Shown here in pieces: positions 1 to 9,882 of a stretch of DNA of 64,000 bases (position 1 is its first letter; the number at the start of each line of letters is the position of its first letter). The position numbers and the translations under genes were made by a program. The stretch is from Immersiella caudata. Taxonomy: Eukaryota; Ascomycota; Sordariomycetes; Sordariales; Lasiosphaeriaceae. Below the pieces are notes generated by a model. It searched no databases and was not told where the DNA came from. It saw only the letters and a list, made by a program, of their open reading frames with translations. The stretch lies in NCBI GenBank assembly GCA_030512335.1, contig JAULSU010000007.1:434001-498000 (forward strand). The letters are read 5' to 3'.

Positions 1-1
1 T

Positions 2-343
2 GCTGTTGTTGGAGATCTCCCCGTGCAAGCACAGAAAAGAATTTTGTTTGATAGCCCCGGTGGTCGCGCGTCGCCTGATAATGGTAATGAGTCGCCGCCG
101 CGTCCTCCCATTGCATGTGTGGTGGTTGGATGTGGGTTGGAGCGGCGGCTGGGAAGTCCGGATCAAGAGTGTTATGTGTTGCTTGTCGAGGAGGAGGCTG
201 GTTTAGAGGGGAAGGGGAAGGAGAAGGAGAAGGAGAAGGAGAAGGAGAACGGGAAGGACGGTGATGATGAAAAGGTGTACTGTTACTACCGAAGGGTTGG
301 GGTGGTGGTTCTGGAGCGGCAGTATATTGTTGCGTTGGAGTAG
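2..343 (+). CDS. 3' end of a HET-like (heterokaryon incompatibility type) protein, partial
   Basis: The frame is open from the left edge to a TAG at 341-343, so only about 113 C-terminal residues are present and the start lies outside the window. The visible part has a low-complexity Lys/Glu run (repeated EK, from a GGAGAA-type microsatellite at about 221-248) between two short hydrophobic strands, 'ECYVLLVEEE' and 'RRVGVVVLE'. That layout resembles the extreme C-terminus of fungal HET-domain proteins, whose HET core would be upstream. The family call rests only on this short tail and is tentative. Confidence 0.45.
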   Translation, partial: AVVGDLPVQAQKRILFDSPGGRASPDNGNESPPRPPIACVVVGCGLERRLGSPDQECYVLLVEEEAGLEGKGKEKEKEKEKENGKDGDDEKVYCYYRRVGVVVLERQYIVALE

Positions 344-813
344 AAGGATGGGGTTGAGAAGGCGAGGGTGGCTTGGATTAAGTGAAGGTGAGAAAGCTGG
401 GTGGTTTGGCTTGGGGTGAATTCACTCGTTTGGTAGAACTGACGGTTTCATTTTGTTATACCACCCTAAACCCGATGCTCACCCATTCTCGTAGTCATGT
501 AGCTTTTTATTAGCTCTGACCAGTCTAGATCAATTTTGCTTTGGTGGTTGGAAGCCGATTTTTTGGAATTTACCGCAAAAAGGCTGGCGCCAAGCCCTGC
601 CTCTTACCGCACGAGCTATCAGAAACACTGCACCTTGGAATTGGTGAAAATGAAGTGGGTTCCAGAAGCTTGGTTGTATTGCTTGTTGAGGTTCTGGCGA
701 ATCAGCAGTTGCAGTTCACCACCCGCCGGCAACTCAACGGACATCATACTTCAACCCACCACCAGCAACTTCACACCCTTCCTTTTCCAAGAGGAGAAGA
801 AAAATAACACAAA
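344..813. other. Intergenic spacer
   Basis: No convincing gene is seen. Short open frames at 536-946 and 541-807 lack recognisable domains and overlap the start of the next gene. The last 60 bases are C/A-rich, as expected of a fungal 5' leader. Confidence 0.5.
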
Positions 814-1383
814 ATGCCAACCCCCTCAAAATCAACCAAATCCCCCATCTCCATCGCAACCGACACAATCAACCTCCTCACCTCTTCCAACACCACTCTC
901 TCCATCGCCGAATCCCTCACCGGCGACGCCATCATGTCCACGTTAACCGCCCTCCCCGGCGTCGGCTCCGTCTTCCACGGCGGCATCGTAGCCTACGACA
1001 CCCCCCTCAAAATCACCGCCCTCAGTGTCGACAAATACTTCGTCGACGGCGAAGGGGTAGTCCACCCCGACGTCGCGGCGCAAATGGCAAGGGGCGTGAG
1101 GGACATGATGAAATACGATGGGGGGCATTACCGAGAAGGGGGTGAGATGGGGGTTGGCGACGACGGGTGTGGCGGAGCCGGGAAAGCAGGATGGGAAGGA
1201 TATGGGGACGGTGTATTGGGGTTGCGGGGCCGGGGATGGAAGGGGGAAGGGGGGAAGGGGGGAAGGGGTATCGGCCGTTTTTGGTTTCCGGGGACAAGGG
1301 AGGGGGTTATTGAGGGGGCTGTGGGAGACGTTGAGGGTGTTGAGGGTGTTGAGGGGGGGTTGATGGAGTGGGAGGGGGAATGA
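814..1383 (+). pseudogene. CinA C-terminal (nicotinamide-nucleotide amidase-like) protein, frameshifted
   Basis: The first ~100 codons encode a CinA-type domain: 'SIAESLTGD', 'GVGSVFHGGIVAYDT' and 'GVVHPDVAAQMARGVRDM'. The family includes amidohydrolases acting on nicotinamide mononucleotide. After 'MMKYDGG' the expected continuation, 'GVRWGLATTGVAEPGK' and 'DMGTVYWG', lies one base out of frame, and removing one G from the GGGGGG run near 1119-1124 would restore it. The family-like end, 'FPGTREGVIEGAV', is back in the first frame at about 1275-1320, so at least one more shift lies in the G-rich stretch 1218-1263. Either the gene is broken or the assembly miscounted G runs. Base use also flips from C-rich to G-rich near codon 95. 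Confidence 0.65.
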
Positions 1384-1899
1384 TGAGGAGGACGGTTGAG
1401 GTGGAGTATGTGCTAGTTGTGGGCTTTAACTTCGAGTTGAGCTTGGCACTTGTCGTCAGGTGGGCCGGCGTCGATTGCGGCCCTGCGAGGCACCCTCAAT
1501 GGACCCTTCAGTTGGTAGCCTTGGTGCTTTGGTGGAATATAGGTAGCTGGCGAACTGGAGTTCTTATTGAGGTTCTTATTAAAGCTTGAGGGGGTTTCAT
1601 ATGCTTCTACGAAACACATGTGCATCAATCGCCCTACATTCCGTTGAGACAAGGCAGCCTCCAACCCTAACCCTACCATGGTTGTGAATGTTGTTTGCAG
1701 CAGGATGCTGGGATGCCGCTTCTGGATGGCCTATGACGTCACCGCTCCACACACAGTGCCCTAATGTACAAAGCCAGCAGCAGCACACACCGTACCGCTA
1801 TCCCAACTGCATGGAACTCACACCATATTCGATCGATAACGTCAGTCGCGACGATCCCGTAGGTCTAGAACACGGCTCAGCAGCGCGGCTGCTCCGACA
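1384..1899. other. Intergenic spacer
   Basis: No gene is seen. It holds one CRE-like palindrome (listed separately) and a short CCCTAACCCTA string at 1665-1675, too short to be called telomeric. Confidence 0.5.
1734..1741. promoter_or_regulatory. CRE-like palindrome TGACGTCA
   Basis: An exact 8-bp TGACGTCA palindrome, the classical CRE/ATF-CREB bZIP site, lies about 160 bp upstream of the start at 1900. A role in that gene's control is inferred from position only. Confidence 0.35.
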
Positions 1900-4134
1900 A
1901 TGGAATTTCGGCAAATACCCGCGTCGCTTCGGCGGCTCTGCCTCCTGAGCCTCCCTGCGCTTGTGACGTCGTTCGGCACCGTCAACGAACCCAACATTCT
2001 CGGCCAGCACAATGAGCACGAAATGGTCACTCGGTTGGCATTCCAATGCCCCGGGCCCAAGTCCGATGGAACATGCTTCGAGCGCCGATCCCTGGACCAG
2101 CTAGCAGGCTACCACCTCGACTTCATGGGCTTCCCCATCGTCGGCGGCGGCTTCAACGGCGCAGTCGGGGCTCCAGACACTCTCGATCCCGTCCCCGAAG
2201 GACCTGTCGCGCATTGCGACGACGCTGACTTTGTCGCCATCCCCGGATATCCCCAAAACCGCACCGCCGCCACCGCAGCCCTGCAACGATGCGTCGACCA
2301 CCTCCGAGTGAGGTTCCGCCAGGCCTGGGTCTCCGCCGAGGAACTCCTCAGCCCCGAAGGCGCCATCCGCCCCGACATGGTGGAACTCTCCAACCCTTTT
2401 GGCGGTGATTGCGTCTTTGCCTTTCCGTCCCTGCAGAACCCGCAATCCGGCCGCGCAAAATGCAACGTCATCGAGGGCTTTGGGCGCGCACTGCATGGCG
2501 TCCAAGACTTTTACGCGCACAGCAACTGGGCCGACAAAGAGGATCCCAACCAGCCCATCAGCGACGTCAACCCTCCCGGTCTCGCGCGGACCGACCGCGC
2601 GCCCTTTGTTGTTGACCTCGGCGCCACTGGCCCTATTCCCGAAGATCAGATCCCCTACAACCTTTCTACCGGATGCTTCGTCATCAACGACAAGACCCCC
2701 GGCGAGGGAGACTGCGCAGGCCGCGTGACGCACCACACGCTGACGAAAGACCACGGCATCATCAACCTCGACGGCTCCTTTGGCTCTGTCGGCCCTGATA
2801 CGCCGCGAAGTGAAGCCGTCCCCGAAAACTTCCACTTGGCAGTCGAAGCCGCCGTTGCGGCGTCTCGTGATCTGTGGACAAACTTCCGTGCCGAGCTGCG
2901 CAAGCGATATGGCCGCGTCCACAGCGATATGATGATCTGCTCTCTGGTCCGGGACGACCCTGCGAACAACTGCCACAATCACGCCCTGGCGATTGCGCTC
3001 GACAAGTCCATCGCGAGTATGGATCGTCGAGCTGACGAAGTTGGCCTTGCGATCGCGCAGGCTCTGACGGGGAGGCTGCAGTTTGATGGAGCGGACAAGG
3101 TCACCGTCGTTGAGTTTGACGAGTCTACTGAAGTCAACGCACCATGGACGGGGCCGCCAGTTTCGAAGCACCAGGTCGATCAGATTCATGTTCCCGACAG
3201 CCAGCCCAACATCGGCGGCGGGCTTGCGCTTGGAATCGACGAGGTCATCAATGCTTTCCCGGATTCGTACACTGACAAGGGCGCCGTTGTCATGCTGACG
3301 GCTGGGTTTGTGCACCACACCTGGGCGGGAGATACGCTGCTTCAGCTGCAACGGGCGAGGGCCAAGGGCATCCGTGTTCATTACGGATGCATCAACATGC
3401 CACCAGTCACGGAAACGGAGCTCGTGTTGGAAAAGAAGTGGCAGGAATGCTCCCCAGGAGACGGCGTGATTCCAGCGGTTCTCAAGACCGGCGGCACCTT
3501 TTCCTTCATCAACCAGCGCCACAACACCAAGTCAGCTTCGCACTTCGCCACTCTGATCCTCGACCATGGTCTGACAGGGGTTGACGATGCTGGCGAGGGT
3601 GAAACAACAAGACTGTCGCCCGGCATTGTTCCTGCTTCGATGCTGGGCGCCAGCCATCCCACCCGACGGTTCTCATACCTAGCTCACCAAGGCGAGAGTG
3701 TGAACTTTATCGTCACCGACCGCTTTCCGGATGCACAAGGAACCGGCGGCTGCTACACTTGGACCCTCACGACAAACACGACTCAGGAGGTGATATCGAC
3801 GAGGACGCTGTGCTCTGACACGGAGCAAGGGACTTTTTCTCTACCTTTTACCGCGGCCACGCCGATGGAGCTTGTCCTTACCGCGGAGTACGAAGGTGAG
3901 GCGGAGGGCAGCTCAGAAGAACAGAAAGGTGATGTTATTTTCACCGTTGAATTGGAAACAGATGTGAACACAGATGTTGCAGAAGAGGACATTATGGAAG
4001 GTGACAACATAGGAGCGACGGGTGCTCATGTACCAGGGTTCAGATCGCGGACAGCTTCGACCGACGGTTCTGTTCCTGCCTCGACAAGCAGGACAGGCGA
4101 GCCCACGGGCCGTGGCCATTATGAACTTAGATAA
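1900..4134 (+). CDS. Secreted HET-C-like (zinc-phospholipase-C fold) and vWA-like protein
   Basis: A 744-residue intronless frame. Residues ~10-25 (LCLLSLPALVTSFG) look like a signal peptide. The N-terminal half carries the His/Asp pattern of the HET-C/zinc-dependent phospholipase C-like helical fold: 'HEMVTRLAF' near residue 40, then 'GRALHGVQDFYAHSNW' near 200, then further His residues. From about residue 365 a vWA-like domain follows, with a loose MIDAS-like 'DKSIASM', 'KVTVVEFDEST', 'NIGGGLALGIDEV' and 'GAVVMLTAGFVHH'. The C-terminal third is beta-rich and acidic, with no clear anchor. The first methionine of the frame is used because the signal peptide follows directly. Domain assignment is by motif recognition; enzymatic activity is not shown. 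Confidence 0.85.
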   Translation: MEFRQIPASLRRLCLLSLPALVTSFGTVNEPNILGQHNEHEMVTRLAFQCPGPKSDGTCFERRSLDQLAGYHLDFMGFPIVGGGFNGAVGAPDTLDPVPEGPVAHCDDADFVAIPGYPQNRTAATAALQRCVDHLRVRFRQAWVSAEELLSPEGAIRPDMVELSNPFGGDCVFAFPSLQNPQSGRAKCNVIEGFGRALHGVQDFYAHSNWADKEDPNQPISDVNPPGLARTDRAPFVVDLGATGPIPEDQIPYNLSTGCFVINDKTPGEGDCAGRVTHHTLTKDHGIINLDGSFGSVGPDTPRSEAVPENFHLAVEAAVAASRDLWTNFRAELRKRYGRVHSDMMICSLVRDDPANNCHNHALAIALDKSIASMDRRADEVGLAIAQALTGRLQFDGADKVTVVEFDESTEVNAPWTGPPVSKHQVDQIHVPDSQPNIGGGLALGIDEVINAFPDSYTDKGAVVMLTAGFVHHTWAGDTLLQLQRARAKGIRVHYGCINMPPVTETELVLEKKWQECSPGDGVIPAVLKTGGTFSFINQRHNTKSASHFATLILDHGLTGVDDAGEGETTRLSPGIVPASMLGASHPTRRFSYLAHQGESVNFIVTDRFPDAQGTGGCYTWTLTTNTTQEVISTRTLCSDTEQGTFSLPFTAATPMELVLTAEYEGEAEGSSEEQKGDVIFTVELETDVNTDVAEEDIMEGDNIGATGAHVPGFRSRTASTDGSVPASTSRTGEPTGRGHYELR

Positions 4135-4199
4135 AAGGTAGAATACCTATGTGTTTGAGCGCTCTAGGGACCGTAAACGACTGGCTTCCAACTTGACAA

Positions 4200-5324
4200 C
4201 TACCCATGTCTTGTACCATCGCACCTTTTCCGGTTGTCATGATGGTCGGGACAGAGACCTACCGTGCTGAACGCATGACGCGTCATGCGACGAAACCTCG
4301 TCCGCTCCATCTCTTCCCCAAACAAATCATCCCATTCCACGTTGTGGAACCGGGTCACCCACCCTTCGTCCCTCGTCCAATACCTCTCTTCGGAGCGATT
4401 AATCTCAAACCTGCACCACTCGTTCACCGGTCCAGAGAAATACCTTTCACTCCACCACTGGGCGTCCTCCCCCCAGGTTTCATCAGCCTGCAGGATGAAC
4501 AGCGCCTCGAGATTGAGGTATGGCGCGATCGGCGACCAGTCCTTGGCAAACGCCCCTTCGGTTACAGCAAGCCGCGTAGGGAACGTCGAGCCGTCGACTT
4601 CATCGAGGTGGGAGCTCCAGCCAAACACCTGACCTGGCTCCCTCGCAAACAAATCCCACTGCTCCTCAGGAACATACATGACATCCCATTGCGGGTGAAA
4701 CGCCCGGGTAGCATACGCATTCGGCAGCCCCGAAGCATCGGTAGAGTAGCTGAGCTTCATCATCCTGTTCCGTCGACACCAATCAATCGCGACGGCGAGT
4801 GCCTCGATGTTGACAAGCGCGAGGGGCATCTTGATGATGAGTTGCATCTTTGTGAAGGGGACCCAGACGAAGACGCTGTGTCCCCAGCCGTTTCCGCCTC
4901 GGGGCCTGGTGCGTCTGAACCCCCAGCAGCCTTTGCGGTAGGGGAAGAGAGAGGGGGGAGCCGGAGGTGGCACAAGGCTGCAAAAATTGATTGGCATGAA
5001 TCCAAATTTGGCCCTACCTAGCACTTGCCTGTACAGCACTATCTGCGCCACCTGAGGCCGTTTATGGTGTCTGTTGCAAGTCACTGTTAGTGGCGACGCC
5101 GTGGGGGTTGCGCTGAAGCCAAAAATTGGATTTATGCCAGCCCATTCTCGTAGCCATGTGGGTGGGTCCCTGCTGCCTGGGCACTTATTGGACAGACAGT
5201 GTGCGGCGATGACATTCGTCCGTTCAGCTTCGGTCCATCGGATTGACATTGAGGGTGGCAGCCACCACTGTACCTGATCCAGAAAGCCCTGAGGGGTTTG
5301 GCCCTGGTTTTCCAGGGTTGGCAA
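4200..5324 (-). CDS. 2EXR-like fungal protein of unknown function
   Basis: The C-terminal ~240 residues look genuinely coding. The order 'LALVNIEALAVAIDWCRRN', then 'RAFHPQWDVMYVPEEQWDLF', matches the fungal 2EXR-type family, in which a helix of the pattern 'VNxEAxxVAxxW' precedes a 'FxPxxDxLYV' strand. The last ~90 residues are rich in Trp, Glu and Arg. The N-terminal ~130 residues of this frame show no family features, so the true start may lie nearer 4990, or an intron may precede the domain. It is tail-to-tail with the upstream gene, with only 65 bp between the stops. Confidence 0.55.
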   Translation of the reverse strand: MPTLENQGQTPQGFLDQVQWWLPPSMSIRWTEAERTNVIAAHCLSNKCPGSRDPPTWLREWAGINPIFGFSATPTASPLTVTCNRHHKRPQVAQIVLYRQVLGRAKFGFMPINFCSLVPPPAPPSLFPYRKGCWGFRRTRPRGGNGWGHSVFVWVPFTKMQLIIKMPLALVNIEALAVAIDWCRRNRMMKLSYSTDASGLPNAYATRAFHPQWDVMYVPEEQWDLFAREPGQVFGWSSHLDEVDGSTFPTRLAVTEGAFAKDWSPIAPYLNLEALFILQADETWGEDAQWWSERYFSGPVNEWCRFEINRSEERYWTRDEGWVTRFHNVEWDDLFGEEMERTRFRRMTRHAFSTVGLCPDHHDNRKRCDGTRHG

Positions 5325-5773
5325 GAGAGGTATAGTGGTGGCTGCCGCTGGCTAATAGATTCAATCCCATACTAATGCAAGAGGGTACGAGAAGCTAGGA
5401 CTGGAGACGGCCCAATAGAAGGAGTAGACGCTCGCTTTCGGGACGCAAAACAAAACTTCCATTTCATCTCGACCGAACTTTTCCAAGAGACCATATCTAG
5501 AAAAGATTAGATCAAAGTTCATGCCCTGAATCGAGTCTTGACGTAATGTTGCAAGTGAATGAGGTTAGAATTTTGCGGAAATCACAACAGAAATTTCTTG
5601 TGGGTGTCTCGTAACGTGACGCGTCTTCGATCACTAGACCCGAGCTCCACCATTTTCCTTAAAGGCAGGTGCATTCCCCGTGAGACGCCCTTACCATCTG
5701 TGCCCTTCACCACTTTTGTTGACATCCTCCTTCTTTTGACTCTCTTCAACTGCATCCTACCTTTGTCGACAAT
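5325..5773. other. Intergenic spacer
   Basis: No gene is seen. The last ~100 bases are pyrimidine-rich, consistent with the leader of the gene starting at 5774. Confidence 0.45.
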
Positions 5774-6915
5774 ATGGCCATCTGTCGCTGGTGCGAAGCG
5801 CCTCTTTCAGTCTAGAAACTTGAGGGCGGCCTCTGCGACGTTTGTCAGGTTCGTTCCATGTTGCTTTTTCTTCATGCAGCTTCCCTCTCCCACCATTTTC
5901 TCCACCGCTTTCCCCTCCAACACCTTCCCGCGCCCTCCAACGAAACAAAACAAGTCTCATCTAACCCTTCTAGTCCTTCCTAGCCGAGCGCCGCAGCATC
6001 AAAAAGTGTATCTGTTGCCTCCACAAGGGCGTCGAGTGCCATCTGATGAAACTTGGACAACGACATCCTGTTGCACCAGACAACCCCTGCCGCCTCTGCA
6101 ACGAAGAAGGTACCCGCTGTCGACCCCCCAACGACAAAGAACTTCGCTACTTCCGTCTCCACCGCTTGACCCTGCAACTCTCGGGGCAGAACCCGAAGGG
6201 ACCAAAGACTCCTTGGCACCAACACATCCAAACTCTCTACGACGTCCTCTACCATGAACTCTACCCCACCGTCAAGACGCACACCACCCCGACCAAGACC
6301 CCCACTACGCTCAGGCAGCCTCCTCAACCAAAGACGACACCGACCCCCAAGCCCAAGCCCGTCAGGTTTGCTCTCCATGAACATACCTGCCCGAAATGTC
6401 TCTCTAACCCTGTTGGTGGACCGGATATCGACTGGTGTAGGAAGTGTCCTCTCGACCCGTGTCGCGAGTGTGGGAGGCAGTTGTTTGATCCGAGCGAGGG
6501 TGGACTTTGTTTCATTTGCAAGCTGTTCTCGGCGCCTGATTCAGACCCGATTGCGGGAGGGGATGAACTGTCTTTGGAAGGGGACTCGGATGAAACAGCT
6601 TCGGAGGAGAATGAATCAGCTGCCGGAGAAGATGAGCCAGCTTCGGAAGAAGATAAACTAGCTGCGGGAGGAGATGAGCCAGCGCTGAAACATGGCACCC
6701 CCGTGGGGAGTTTGGCTCCGATGGGTGGGGATGGAGCAGCAGGTCGCTGCGTGACTCCTGTTAGGCCAACGAGAACAATCAAGGCTTGTAAGGGGTGCCC
6801 TGTGGGGCTGGCTGTTGGGGACTCAGAGCTTTGTGGTTATTGCAAGAGGAGGGAGGGGGATAAGGCGGAAAGAGAGGAGGTGGAGAGCGCGAGGAAGCGA
6901 GAAGAATGGAAGTAG
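5774..6915 (+). CDS. CxxC-rich zinc-binding protein of unknown function; first exon carries an in-frame TAG
   Basis: The long frame has at least eight CxxC pairs (CICC, CRLC, CPKC, CRKC, CREC, CFIC, CKGC, CGYC) and a Glu/Ser-rich acidic linker with 'ASEEDE'-type repeats at about 6560-6690, so structural zinc binding is likely. From the first ATG in the frame (6046) the protein has 289 residues, but that start would cut off the upstream 'KKCICC'. A better model is exon 5774-5848, intron 5849-5973 (GTTCGT...TAG), exon 5974-6915. Exon 1 would add 'MAICRWC' and 'EGGLCDVC', a finger like the later 'CREC...EGGLCFIC'. However, codon 14 of exon 1 (5813-5815) is TAG. Either the gene starts later, or it is broken, or the stop is recoded. 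Family not recognised. Confidence 0.6.
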
Positions 6916-7425
6916 GAAGAGGTGCATTGCTGAGTGTTGCGGAACGAAGGCCAAAACAACCATACGGATGGAGAGATCAGGAGATTTATGTCTCATGTGA
7001 GTGGTATGATGATAGGTATGTAGGCAATCAATAAAGGTCTGGTCTGAAACCAAGGAGCGGGTTGTGGCTCAATTAGGCATGATGTCTTTTTGTGGTCATC
7101 ACAAACAAAGCGCCGCAAGCATGGGGTTACGCAGTCAGCCGATGCTTGCCACCTTTACTAGCTAGAGGCATACATGGCAAGATACAAGTCAAAGGTGAGT
7201 CTCAGCTGAATGGGAAGCTATAAAGTCTCAGAATCTCCGGCAAGCTGAGACGACCGGCATCAGACTGCTGTTTCCCCTTTCTTCAAGATCGGTTCCAGCC
7301 TTTCAGCCCAAATCCAACCATGAGTACTCCAAGAATACATGGCAGCAGACTACTAACTCTCCCCACGTAGACTAGACTCGATATTCTTCGGTATTGCCTT
7401 CCTCGCCATCAGTTTCTGGAAGTAC
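6916..7425. other. Intergenic spacer
   Basis: No gene is seen. Composition is less GC-rich than the coding neighbours. Confidence 0.4.
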
Positions 7426-8134
7426 TTGATGGCGGTATCCAACATGTGCTCCGCGGCACGGGGCCTTGGGTTCCTACCTTGCCAAACAGTCTTGCAATCC
7501 TGCGAACGTGCCAAAAGGATATCAGAGGAAGCCCTCTGTATTCTGTTTAAAAAAGAACACCGTGGCCCTTGCATTCAAGAGAATACAAGACATGTATTCA
7601 GACCAGACGTTTCCAAGATGATCAGCCGATGCCACTGGTTGGCTTTCCCCGACAATTCATGGCCACGATACTACTATGGCCGAAATATCTGCGCTGGGCG
7701 GATGCCTCGAGGGCAACTCCAAGCTCATTCGACGCCTTTTTATCGACATGGGACGCGTCGAGTTTCTAGAAGAAAACAAATGTAGCCGGTGGACGAAGAT
7801 ATTGTCGGCCCTATCTTCGATCACCATATATTTCGAGTTTCGCTCATCTAGGAGCTAGAGAACTCGTCGCAGGTATCACAGGACGATTAACGTCACCAAC
7901 AGGATCCTCGTGCAACAGAAGGAGATTGGATTCATGCACTCCAAGCTGCCTCTGGGGTGTCGAGTCAGCTGTGCGGTGTACTATAAAGGCCGTCCACGTC
8001 CACCCTCACCATGGTATCCTGAGCTCTGCATAGAAACAGAAAGGGGGGGCCATCAGCGCCTTACTGGCCGAGTTCATGCCCGCCAGAGACGTAGAACCGA
8101 TCCAAATCTGGGGAAACAGGAAGGAATTCCCTGA
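7426..8134 (+). pseudogene. Decayed copy A of an F-box/2EXR-like fungal gene
   Basis: The pieces lie in two frames. The frame at 7426 gives 'VLQSCERAKRISEEALCILF', the helix pattern of fungal F-box/2EXR-like proteins. The frame at 7676 gives 'WTKILSALSSITIYFEF' and, past a single in-frame TAG at 7856-7858, 'GFMHSKLPLGCRVSC'. These last two blocks match, in order and spacing, 'WKEFLAGLRSITIFC' and 'NFMHHNLPKDCKVTI' of copy B at 8401-9108. At least one frameshift plus one nonsense codon argues for a pseudogene. The family assignment is tentative. Confidence 0.4.
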
Positions 8135-8400
8135 ACCGCAACGACTAAAAAGCATGCATGAACTGAGGGATAAGCTTTTGAGAAGTCATCATCGTCTACG
8201 CGGGTAAGGCACTGGGGTTGGGTTCTTGGAGATAAGGATAGGGGACAATTTGATGATGTGTCTTGCCAAGAGATCCTGTTTGGCCTGGGTGCATGCAAGA
8301 AAAGGATGTAGAGACGGGAAAGGTGAAAAAGGACTATTCTGTACCGTTAATTCGTGTTGTCCGCCATCTAGCTTCGGGTGGCTTGTTGGCGTAGGTAGAG

Positions 8401-9108
8401 GTGGATGGAAAGAGAACGAAGGCTGCGCGCCTACGACGCACAGAGGCTGCCCAACCTGAAAGGCACCCTGGCTCAAACCGCTTCGGTGAGGTTCCACCTC
8501 TTTGGAATTTTTGGAATTTTTGGAATTTTCTTGTGACTTCGGGGCTGCAAGCAACGAATAGATACTCGGCTTGCACATACCGTTCCAGCCCACTCCAGAA
8601 GGGCCGAGAACCGTCTGTCGCATGCAACATCGTTGATGGCGCCCCCAAGCTGGGGATGTATTCCACGTTGAAGTACCTGATGGGGTACGATGTTGGGATT
8701 TTCGACATCAATCCCGGACGCTACACAATACTGGGTGTTTTGAACAACATCTCGTCAATTGGGCATGTCTACGTTACCTTTAGGCTTAGCCCTGACATGT
8801 TAGTTTCTAAACCGGACCCCTCGGCACGATCCGGATGGAAAGAATTCCTGGCTGGCCTGAGGTCGATTACCATTTTTTGTGTGGGTGGAAGAGAAACATG
8901 GCAACGCTTCTCCAGCTGTGGCAATGTATACCACGCCGCGAGGCAGTATTTGACGAGGCCGGGGCTTAATTTCATGCATCATAACCTCCCCAAAGACTGC
9001 AAAGTCACGATCTGGGAGGTGTATCCCTTGCAGCACTTCAATGAGCGAACCGACCTGCTCCTGAAAACTTGCATGCCCGGTAGGAAAGCGCCGCTCAAAC
9101 AGTACTAG
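8401..9108 (+). CDS. Copy B of the same F-box/2EXR-like family, hypothetical
   Basis: An open frame of 235 codons. The part from about residue 85 onward looks coding ('GMYSTLKYLMGYDVGIFDI', 'LRSITIFCVGG', 'NFMHHNLPKDCKVTIWEVY'), and parts of it match decayed copy A just upstream. The first ~80 residues are low in coding character and include three tandem WNF triplets from a 9-nt repeat, so the true start or an upstream exon is uncertain. No catalytic motif is seen. It may be a live small gene or a younger relic. Confidence 0.4.
   Translation: MDGKRTKAARLRRTEAAQPERHPGSNRFGEVPPLWNFWNFWNFLVTSGLQATNRYSACTYRSSPLQKGREPSVACNIVDGAPKLGMYSTLKYLMGYDVGIFDINPGRYTILGVLNNISSIGHVYVTFRLSPDMLVSKPDPSARSGWKEFLAGLRSITIFCVGGRETWQRFSSCGNVYHAARQYLTRPGLNFMHHNLPKDCKVTIWEVYPLQHFNERTDLLLKTCMPGRKAPLKQY
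8502..8528 (+). repeat. 9-nt tandem repeat, 3 copies
   Basis: The unit TTGGAATTT is repeated three times without mismatch. In the reading frame of copy B it encodes Trp-Asn-Phe three times. Confidence 0.85.
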
Positions 9109-9882
9109 CCTGTCCATCCAAATGACTGGATGCTGGCTGAATAGCCATGCTGGAGGGAACGAAGATGCACACCAGTCCCCCATGTATTCCAGACAACAAA
9201 GACAAGGCCCAGGAGTAACACAATAAAATAGCTTAGTTCACAGATCGCAACAAAGGAAGGAACAATTCACCTGTTGATTCAAACGTGACTTTGGGATCTG
9301 GATCTCGGCAGATCTGACGGCTGGACATCAAACGAGGTGGTGTCGCAGATGTTTGCCGCCACCAATGTAACCCTGCCAAGCCCGCCCGGGCTGTTTGACC
9401 TGGACGGCATCCCCAAAAAAGACTGGGGCCCAGGGGGCGCGTTTGCGACCAGCGACACCTCTGCAACGGCACTGCCGTTTACAGGCGAGAGATCGGCCCA
9501 AGTCGAGCTGTCATCGGCAATCTGCCTGATCGCCAAGACATCACCAGCCGTCAGATTCCGTCTTATCCGATCTCCCATCCCCGTCGACAACTCCATGCAA
9601 GTGTGATCATCGCACTAGGCGAGATCCAGAACGATGCGAACGCCTTCTCCAGGAGTTCCCTGGAGTGGTTGATGTGCGGTTCATCTGATCCGCCGAGAGA
9701 GGACGAACCAGTTATAAACCGACCAAGCCATCGCACCGGGCTTGTCCTCTCTCTTTCCAGCCAACCAGCCAGCCATTCCATTCTCTCAGAGTTGATCTCT
9801 TGACGCAAGTTCTGTGAACTTTTTTCCATTCTTTCTGCAAATACTTTTCACCACCGCAAGCCGGTCTTTTCCAACCTTCAAA
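9109..9882. other. Intergenic spacer and promoter of the small secreted protein gene
   Basis: No supported gene. Overlapping open frames at 9279-9596 (minus) and 9337-9606 (plus) have no recognisable features. The end contains a TATA box and a C/T-rich leader. Confidence 0.5.
9712..9718 (+). promoter_or_regulatory. TATA box TTATAAA
   Basis: TTATAAA lies 165 bp upstream of the ATG at 9883 and is followed by a CT-rich stretch, a common arrangement for strongly expressed fungal secreted-protein genes. Confidence 0.5.

Noticed and set aside
1665..1675. CCCTAACCCTA, telomere-like
   Set aside because: Less than two repeat units; expected by chance in a 64-kb window.
2101..3522. 473-codon minus-strand open frame
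   Set aside because: Antisense shadow of the HET-C-like/vWA gene, whose plus-strand protein has a signal peptide and domain motifs.
4206..5021. 271-codon plus-strand open frame
   Set aside because: Shadow of the 2EXR-like gene on the minus strand; Arg/Pro-rich with no motifs.
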